Assembly: GCA_036395755.1 (NCBI GenBank)
Contig: DASWCZ010000038.1
Location: 1-10,305, forward strand
From: Gp7-AA6 sp036395755
GTDB taxonomy: Bacteria; Acidobacteriota; Thermoanaerobaculia; UBA5066; Gp7-AA6
Direction of reading: 5' to 3'
Length of the DNA stretch: 10,305 nucleotides
A program made the position numbers and the translations under genes. This document shows positions 6,657-10,305 of the stretch, piece by piece. The number at the start of each line of letters is the position of its first letter. Position 1 is the stretch's first letter. The notes under the pieces are model-generated. The model was not told the DNA's origin. It made no database searches and worked only from the letters and a program-made list of their open reading frames with translations.

Positions 6657-8482
6657 AGTGCCGCCTCCCCGCAAGACTGTCTTCCTTCGAAGAGTCCCCG
6701 TTCGGAGAGCGCGGCCAGAATGCTGGCCACGCTTTGCGGCACGGACTCCTTGTCAGTCGACACGCGGACGTCCGGGCTCTCCGGCGGTTCGTACGGATCC
6801 GAGATCCCGGTGAAGTGCGGGATCTCCCCGGCGAGCGCCTTCTGATAGAGGCCCTTGACGTCCCGGAGAACGAGAGCCTCGAGCTCCGCCTCGGCGAAGA
6901 TCTCGACAAACGGGATCCCCTCGTGCGCCGCCAGGCGGCGGACCTCCTGTCGGGTCGCCAGGTACGGGGAGATGGCCGCGGCGATGGCCGCGACTCCGTT
7001 GCGGGCGAGCACGCGCGCGACGTAGCCGATCCTGCGGATGTTGGTATCGCGGTCCTCCTTCGAGAAGCCGAGTTCCGCCGAGAGATACGTTCGGACTTCG
7101 TCGCCGTCGAGGACTTCGACGGGGCCCTCCCTCTTCAGCTGCTCGGAGAGCGCCGCCGCGAGCGTGCTCTTGCCGGCGCCGGAAAGGCCGGTGAACCAGA
7201 GAATGAAGCCGCGGGGTCTTTGCTCGCCGGATGCGAAGGCCCGGTATCGTCGGGGCTCGGGCGCTCGCGGCGGCCGAGCTTCCCTGCCCGTTCCATGACC
7301 GTTCCCGTTTCCGTTGCCGTCGCCGTTTCGTCCGTAGTGCTGGCTCAGGATCTCCGCGATTTCCGGACGCGTGAAGCCAGCCGGCAATTTCAGGCCGCTC
7401 CGCAGCATTTCCCGAATCCGAGTGCCGGAGAGCTCCAGCCGCTTCGACACGTCGTGCGGGCACGTCTTGACCGAGGCCGTCGCTTCGCAGACCTGACAGA
7501 AGAATGTCGCATCGAGCTTCAGGGGAGTCACGCCGAGGTCGGACGGCGGAAACTGCTCGAAGATCTCCTGCGCGTCGTAGGGCGCATAGAAGCCGCCGAC
7601 GCCGGCGTGGTCGCGCCCGACGATGAAGTGGGTGATGCCGTAGTTCTTGCGCGTCAGCGCGTGGAAGATGGCCTCGCGAGGTCCCGCGTATCGCATCGCG
7701 GCCGGAAACGCCGCGAGCAACGTGCGATCCTTCGGGTAGTACTTCTCCACCAGGATCTCGTACGCCTGGAAGCGCACCGCGGCCGACACGTCGCCGTCCT
7801 TGGTCTCGCCGATCAGCGGATGGATGACGAGTCCATCGGTGAACTCCAGCGCCAGCTTAGTCAGGTGCTCGTGAGCGCGGTGAATCGGGTTGCGCGTCTG
7901 AAATCCGGCCACGCGGCGCCAGCCCCGCGCGGAGATTTCCTCACGCAGCCTGCGTGGACTGAGTCGTCGGGAAGCAAAGGGCAGATCACCCGGAAGCGGG
8001 AGGACCCGAACCGACCCGGCCGCCAGGCAATCGGGGCGCGACAGCAGGTAGCCGACCCCCGGATGCGAAGGATCGGCCGTGCGATAGACCTTGAGCGACT
8101 CTCCCAGGGTATCGCGTGTGAAGACCTCGGAGATTTCGATCGTGCCCCACAGGCGCCCGGCCGCGTCGTAGAGCGCCGCCTCGGAGCCGGCGCCGATCTC
8201 GGAGCAGCTCTGTTTCGTTACGGCGAGCGTGATCGGGATCGGCCACGCCGTTCCGTCGGCGAGACGCATGCGCTCGATCACGCTCGCGTAATCCGCCGAC
8301 CCCAGGAAACCGGTCAGCGGGCTGAAAGCTCCCGTTGCAATCAGCTCCAGGTCCGCGACCTCGCGGGCGTCCAGCTCGATCCGGGGAAGCCGGCGCGCGC
8401 GCCGCTCGAACGCCCCGACTTCCGCCTCCGGGACGAGCCGATCGACGAGCACGCCGCCGTGAGGTTCAACCAGTTCGGACAT
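6653..8482 (-). CDS. Bifunctional sulfate adenylyltransferase / adenylylsulfate kinase fusion
   Basis: This 609-residue protein should activate sulfate with ATP to APS (ATP sulfurylase) and phosphorylate APS to PAPS (APS kinase). The N-terminal part (about 1-380) is a homomeric Sat: PUA-like start with LIATGAFSPLTGFLG, the active-site QTRNPIHRAHEH at 195-206, and GRDHAGVG at 289-296, plus a CxxC/C set (FFCQVCEATASVKTC) like that seen in many bacterial enzymes. A low-complexity linker follows (GDGNGNGNGHGTG, about 387-399, then Arg/Pro-rich to about 420). The C-terminal kinase has Walker A GLSGAGKST (432-440), DGDEVR, DRDTNIRRIGYVA and FVEIFAEAELE. The start is ATG 8482 or GTG 8485; both sit below the same GGGAGGAG. 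It overlaps the end of cysH by 17 nt and its TGA overlaps the next ATG, so it is central in the operon. Confidence 0.95.
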   Translation of the reverse strand: MSELVEPHGGVLVDRLVPEAEVGAFERRARRLPRIELDAREVADLELIATGAFSPLTGFLGSADYASVIERMRLADGTAWPIPITLAVTKQSCSEIGAGSEAALYDAAGRLWGTIEISEVFTRDTLGESLKVYRTADPSHPGVGYLLSRPDCLAAGSVRVLPLPGDLPFASRRLSPRRLREEISARGWRRVAGFQTRNPIHRAHEHLTKLALEFTDGLVIHPLIGETKDGDVSAAVRFQAYEILVEKYYPKDRTLLAAFPAAMRYAGPREAIFHALTRKNYGITHFIVGRDHAGVGGFYAPYDAQEIFEQFPPSDLGVTPLKLDATFFCQVCEATASVKTCPHDVSKRLELSGTRIREMLRSGLKLPAGFTRPEIAEILSQHYGRNGDGNGNGNGHGTGREARPPRAPEPRRYRAFASGEQRPRGFILWFTGLSGAGKSTLAAALSEQLKREGPVEVLDGDEVRTYLSAELGFSKEDRDTNIRRIGYVARVLARNGVAAIAAAISPYLATRQEVRRLAAHEGIPFVEIFAEAELEALVLRDVKGLYQKALAGEIPHFTGISDPYEPPESPDVRVSTDKESVPQSVASILAALSERGLFEGRQSCGEAAL

Positions 8483-9245
8483 CACCGCTCGTCTCCTCCC
8501 GGTTGGGGTTCCACGAAATTGCCCGGCTCTCGAAGCGCGCGTGGATTCCGCACTCCTTCTTTTCGCGGCCGCGCCAGCGCCCCGCCCGCGGGTCTTCGCC
8601 GGAGAGGACCGGACTCGTGCAGGGAACGCAACCGATGCTCGGATAGCCCTGCTCGTGTAGCGGGTTGAATGGGACTTCGTTGCGTCGGACGGAGGACCAC
8701 ACGTCTGCGCTCGACCAGAGCGCGAGCGGGTTCACCTTCACGAGTCCGAACGTCGGATCCCACTCGACGATCCGCACGCCGGCGCGCTCCCGGGTCTGGT
8801 CTCTGCGAATCGCGCTCACCCATGCGTCGAACGGCGCGAGCGCCGCGCGCAGCGGAAGGACTTTTCGCATTCCGCAGCAGCGTTCCGGCTCACGCTCCCA
8901 GAGCCGGTCGCCGAATTCCACCGCCTGTTGCGCGACCGTTCTGTCCGGACGCACGGCGCGGATCGTCACGCCATAACGCGCCTCGAGACGGCGCCAGAGC
9001 GCGTACGTTTCCGGGAAGAGGAGACCGGTGTCGAGCGTGAAGAGATCGATGCGCAGGCCGTTGCGGGCGATCAGGTCGATCAAGAGGCAGCCCTCGACGC
9101 CGAACCCGGTCGCGAAGGTGATCCGGGGAAAGCGGTCCAACGCGCGCGCGAGGATTTCCTGCGGCGCCGAAGCGGCGAGCGAGTCGGCGAGCGCTTCGAG
9201 CCCTGCCCGATCCGCCGAGTTTTCCCGGACGACCGAATCCTTCAT
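8466..9245 (-). CDS. cysH: Assimilatory adenylyl-sulfate (APS/PAPS) reductase, [4Fe-4S] type
   Basis: This enzyme reduces APS (or PAPS) to sulfite and AMP (or PAP) using thioredoxin. The 259-residue product has the PP-loop-like fold: ITFATGFGVEGCLLIDLI, FTLDTGLLFPETY, and RRDQTRERA. Four cysteines that bind a [4Fe-4S] cluster are present as C123-C124 (ERCCGMRK) and C206-V-P-C209, the hallmark of APS-using bacterial reductases; enterobacterial PAPS reductases lack them. The catalytic cysteine is C232 in KKECGIH. The start is taken as ATG 9245; an in-frame TTG at 9269 would lie inside the terminator's T-tract and is rejected. The ribosome binding site is weak (GGAA about 7 nt upstream, GGAG farther up), which fits a gene whose expression is set by the leader. 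It is the first gene of the five-gene operon and is preceded by the polycysteine leader ORF and attenuator. Confidence 0.94.
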   Translation of the reverse strand: MKDSVVRENSADRAGLEALADSLAASAPQEILARALDRFPRITFATGFGVEGCLLIDLIARNGLRIDLFTLDTGLLFPETYALWRRLEARYGVTIRAVRPDRTVAQQAVEFGDRLWEREPERCCGMRKVLPLRAALAPFDAWVSAIRRDQTRERAGVRIVEWDPTFGLVKVNPLALWSSADVWSSVRRNEVPFNPLHEQGYPSIGCVPCTSPVLSGEDPRAGRWRGREKKECGIHARFESRAISWNPNREETSGDVRTG

Positions 9246-9267
9246 GCCGTTTCCGCTGCCTTTCTCC

Positions 9268-9304
9268 AAAAAGAAAAAGGCCCGAGAGGTTTTCCCCTCG
9301 GGCC
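9268..9304 (-). terminator. Intrinsic terminator in the cysH leader (attenuator)
   Basis: On the minus strand, arm GGCCCGAGGGG (9304-9294), loop AAAA, arm CCTCTCGGGCC (9289-9279) form an 11-bp stem with a single G-T wobble, followed by TTTTTCTTTTT (9278-9268). The T-tract exists only in the minus direction, so it would stop transcripts heading into cysH, whose ATG begins 22 nt further on. A terminator placed between a promoter and the first gene of an operon makes sense only as a conditional one. Confidence 0.9.
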
Positions 9305-9403
9305 TTCGATCCGCTTTGTTTTTGTAGTTAGGAGATGAACACTCTCAACGCAGCGTGATCGCGCCCGGGGGAAACCCGACAACAACAACAACAACGGGCG
9401 ATC
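9294..9403 (-). promoter_or_regulatory. Competing leader hairpins: protector and antiterminator segments
   Basis: Three segments can pair in mutually exclusive ways. Segment 1 is GATCGCCCG (9403-9395), just before the five Cys codons. Segment 2 is CGGGCGCGATC (9367-9357), which pairs with segment 1 apart from a 2-nt bulge. The overlapping stretch CCCCCGGGC (9371-9363) can instead pair with GCCCGAGGGG (9303-9294), the 5' arm of the terminator, with one bulged A. A ribosome stalled on the Cys codons would cover segment 1, free segment 2 and favour this antiterminator. A ribosome that reads through lets 1:2 and the terminator form. Pairings were found by eye; energies were not computed. Confidence 0.65.
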
Positions 9404-9417
9404 AAACTGGCGTTCAC
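9328..9417 (-). CDS. Polycysteine leader peptide (upstream ORF of the cys operon)
   Basis: This is a 29-residue upstream ORF reading GTG, six codons, Arg, then five consecutive TGT Cys codons (residues 9-13, bases 9393-9379) within RCCCCCR, and ending at TAA (9330-9328). The frame is closed upstream by an in-frame TGA. The peptide itself is unlikely to have a function; the run of Cys codons would gauge charged Cys-tRNA, as the His, Trp or Leu codon runs do in classical leader peptides. The stop lies 23 nt before the terminator stem. No Shine-Dalgarno is visible, but the predicted transcription start is about 3 nt from the GTG, so leaderless initiation is plausible; TTG at 9405 is an alternative start. 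Polycysteine upstream ORFs ahead of cysteine and sulfur genes are known from mycobacteria. The other two frames of the repeat (poly-Leu, poly-Val) lack a compact complete ORF here. Confidence 0.8.
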   Translation of the reverse strand: MNASLIARCCCCCRVSPGRDHAALRVFIS

Positions 9418-9426
9418 GGAGACGTG

Positions 9427-9455
9427 ATCTTCGCAGGGAGGTCAGGAGCTGTCAA
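9427..9455 (-). promoter_or_regulatory. Predicted sigma70-like promoter of the cys operon
   Basis: On the minus strand a perfect -35 box TTGACA (9455-9450) is followed after exactly 17 bp by GAAGAT (9432-9427), a weak -10 matching 3 of 6 positions including the conserved A2 and T6. The start would fall near 9420, about 3 nt before the GTG of the polycysteine ORF. No other comparable pair is near the leader. Confidence 0.6.
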
Positions 9456-9481
9456 GGGCGACATTGGTCGAATGCGTACAA

Positions 9482-9499
9482 CCTGATCGACCTGATCGA
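9482..9499. repeat. Tandem 9-bp repeat upstream of the cys promoter
   Basis: CTGATCGAC occurs twice in direct tandem (9482-9490, 9491-9499), 27 bp upstream of the predicted -35 box. Its position would suit an activator site, but two short copies may also be chance; no known operator is recognised. Confidence 0.35.
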
Positions 9500-9624
9500 C
9501 GTTCGTCGTAGGTCCCGGCTCGCCGCGGTGGACCCGGTGTCGTTCGCAGCGGGACGAGTGCGCCCGATCGAATGCCGAAACGGGAAAGAGCGACAAATCG
9601 GCTCGCTACCATGAGACGGACTGA

Positions 9625-9986
9625 GATTTTCGCCGGGAAGCGGGTGACGAGGATCACGAGAACGACGCCCCCGATTTTCCGCGGCGTCGGTCGCGCGGGA
9701 GCGACGCTCTTCCTTGCGAAGAGATCGGCGCGGTGCACATGGTCGCCAACAACGGCGCGGTCCCGGTGACGCTCGTCATCAGCAGCATCCTGCCGGCGTG
9801 CTACGGCGGCTTCAACGATACGATCCTGGTGGACGGTCCTGTTTGCGACGGGAAGAGCAGGCGTTCCAAAAGCTAGCCCGTCCCGGAGTGCCGCTAGATC
9901 GGACCGATCCGCACGGCGGCCGCCTCCAGACGTATGAGCCGATGGAGTGGTGCGAGACGGTGAGCGGCGGGGCGAGCGGACCTTGA
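9625..9986 (+). pseudogene. Possible decayed coding remnants, function unknown
   Basis: No intact gene lies between the cys promoter and tRNA-Leu, but two stretches look like former coding sequence. One frame is open from 9625 to TAG 9874-9876 and includes from 9733 VHMVANNGAVPVTLVISSIL, followed by PACYGG and DTILVDGPVC. Its alternating hydrophobic pattern and the VH...N.G.VPV order resemble the C-terminal strands of a cupin, which is a weak impression. In another frame, about 9846-9986, EEQAFQKLARPGVPLDRTDP and QTYEPMEWCETVSGG end at TGA 9984-9986 with GC-ending codons. The switch of plausible coding from one frame to another near 9845 suggests a frameshifted gene or two remnants. No ribosome binding site or convincing start is visible, and a small intact gene at 9739-9876 (45 residues) cannot be excluded. 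Confidence 0.3.
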
Positions 9987-10011
9987 TTCCCCTGGGTCTT
10001 GCCGCTAATCT
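9983..10011 (+). promoter_or_regulatory. Possible promoter for tRNA-Leu
   Basis: TTGATT (9983-9988) and TAATCT (10006-10011) are spaced by 17 bp on the plus strand. The start would fall about 4 nt before the tRNA, an unusually short 5' leader, and both boxes are imperfect. Confidence 0.3.
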
Positions 10012-10021
10012 TGCCGTCCCC

Positions 10022-10106
10022 GCGAAAGTGGCGGAACTGGTAGACGCGCAGGTTTCAGGAACCTGTGGGTAAAACCGTGAGGGTTCGAGTCCCTCCTTTC
10101 GCACCA
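10022..10106 (+). tRNA. tRNA-Leu (anticodon CAG)
   Basis: This 85-nt class II tRNA has acceptor stem GCGAAAG (10022-10028) paired with CTTTCGC (10096-10102), discriminator A, and an encoded CCA (10104-10106). The anticodon stem CAGGT/ACCTG encloses loop TTCAGGA with anticodon CAG at 10056-10058, reading the CTG codon. A long variable arm (about GGGTAAAACC) and a T arm GAGGG-TTCGAGT-CCCTC identify leucine. The antisense strand gives the well-known spurious peptide KEGLEPSRFYPQVPETCAST, which confirms a tRNA-Leu locus rather than a protein gene. Confidence 0.97.
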
Positions 10107-10111
10107 ATAAG

Positions 10112-10305
10112 TTGCCCGACTCCCCGCGGCCTCGTCTCGGGCGCTGCCATGTCAGAACCCGCGCCGGCTCGACCGGGACGTGCTGCTTCACCGGCTCTTC
10201 GACGAGCGTCGTTTTGAACGACGTCGGGGTCTATCGGATCGGGACCCAGGCCATCGATCGAGAGCTCAACCTCTCCGCGAGGCCGAGCGCCGTCGTCCGG
10301 ATCGG
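10112..10305 (+). CDS. Possible partial CDS running off the right edge
   Basis: A plus-strand frame starting at TTG 10112, six nt after the tRNA, is open to the window end. Its last part, from TTG 10214, reads NDVGVYRIGTQAIDRELNLS with mostly GC-ending codons, which looks like real protein. The earlier part is Arg/Gly/Thr-rich with a Cys pair and is less convincing. No ribosome binding site is seen before either TTG. The frame could be the beginning of a gene, a remnant, or chance. I do not recognise a family. Confidence 0.25.
   Translation, partial: MPDSPRPRLGRCHVRTRAGSTGTCCFTGSSTSVVLNDVGVYRIGTQAIDRELNLSARPSAVVRI

Noticed and set aside
6734..8668. Plus-strand open frame of 644 codons
   Set aside because: It is exactly antisense to the Sat-CysC fusion, whose motifs are unmistakable; long antisense frames are common at this GC content.
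9336..9359. Plus-strand mini-ORF MNTLNAA after GGAG
   Set aside because: The GGAG abuts the ATG with no spacing, the peptide has seven residues, and no plus-strand gene follows.
9268..9420. SAM-type riboswitch or T-box in the cysH leader
   Set aside because: No conserved SAM-I, SAM-II or T-box sequence elements were recognised, and the Cys codon run with competing hairpins explains the terminator better.
9442..10191. Minus-strand open frame of 249 codons
   Set aside because: It runs through the antisense of tRNA-Leu and yields the familiar spurious KEGLEPSRFYPQVPETCAST peptide; it also overlaps the operon promoter.

Overview
The window is GC-rich bacterial chromosomal DNA with strong Shine-Dalgarno sites, GC-ending codons, exported proteins with ordinary Sec signal peptides and a CCA-encoding tRNA. 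The mix of genes is compatible with Acidobacteriota or a similar soil or sediment phylum. That placement is only an impression from style and gene content; nothing here fixes the taxon.

Layout, left to right. (1) Bases 1-1622, minus strand: the N-terminal 540 codons of a ribonuclease R family exoribonuclease, whose 3' end lies outside the window. (2) Bases 1739-3291, plus strand: two genes for exported proteins, a TIGR03118-family beta-propeller-like protein and a small unrecognised protein with a CxxC motif, 74 bp apart and each with a strong ribosome binding site. (3) Bases 3292-3407: a convergent intergenic spacer holding two copies of a 36-bp GC-rich repeat with a palindromic core. (4) Bases 3408-9245, minus strand: a tight five-gene assimilatory sulfate reduction operon, transcribed right to left as cysH (reductase of APS or PAPS), sat-cysC fusion (ATP sulfurylase/APS kinase), precorrin-2 dehydrogenase, uroporphyrinogen-III C-methyltransferase, and siroheme sulfite/nitrite reductase. 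It takes sulfate through APS (or PAPS) and sulfite to sulfide, and also makes most of the siroheme the last enzyme needs. The cysH/sat overlap, two ATGA stop/start overlaps and one 10-bp gap argue for one coupled transcript. (5) Bases 9268-9455, minus strand: the operon leader. (6) Bases 9456-10021: no intact gene; a few fragments look like decayed coding sequence. (7) Bases 10022-10106, plus strand: tRNA-Leu (anticodon CAG), then a possible partial reading frame running off the right edge.

The most interesting item is the operon leader. A sigma70-like promoter (TTGACA, 17 bp, GAAGAT) would start a transcript almost exactly at a GTG codon. That codon opens a 29-residue upstream ORF with five consecutive Cys codons (all TGT), ending at TAA. 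It is followed by a strong intrinsic terminator (11-bp stem, AAAA loop, TTTTTCTTTTT) only 22 nt before the cysH ATG. A segment inside the leader ORF (CCCCCGGGC) can pair either with an upstream segment next to the Cys codons or with the 5' arm of the terminator. This is the full geometry of a cysteine-sensing transcription attenuator: ribosomes stalled on Cys codons when Cys-tRNA is scarce would favour the antiterminator and allow transcription of the sulfate assimilation operon. The elements are visible in the sequence; the regulatory behaviour is inference.
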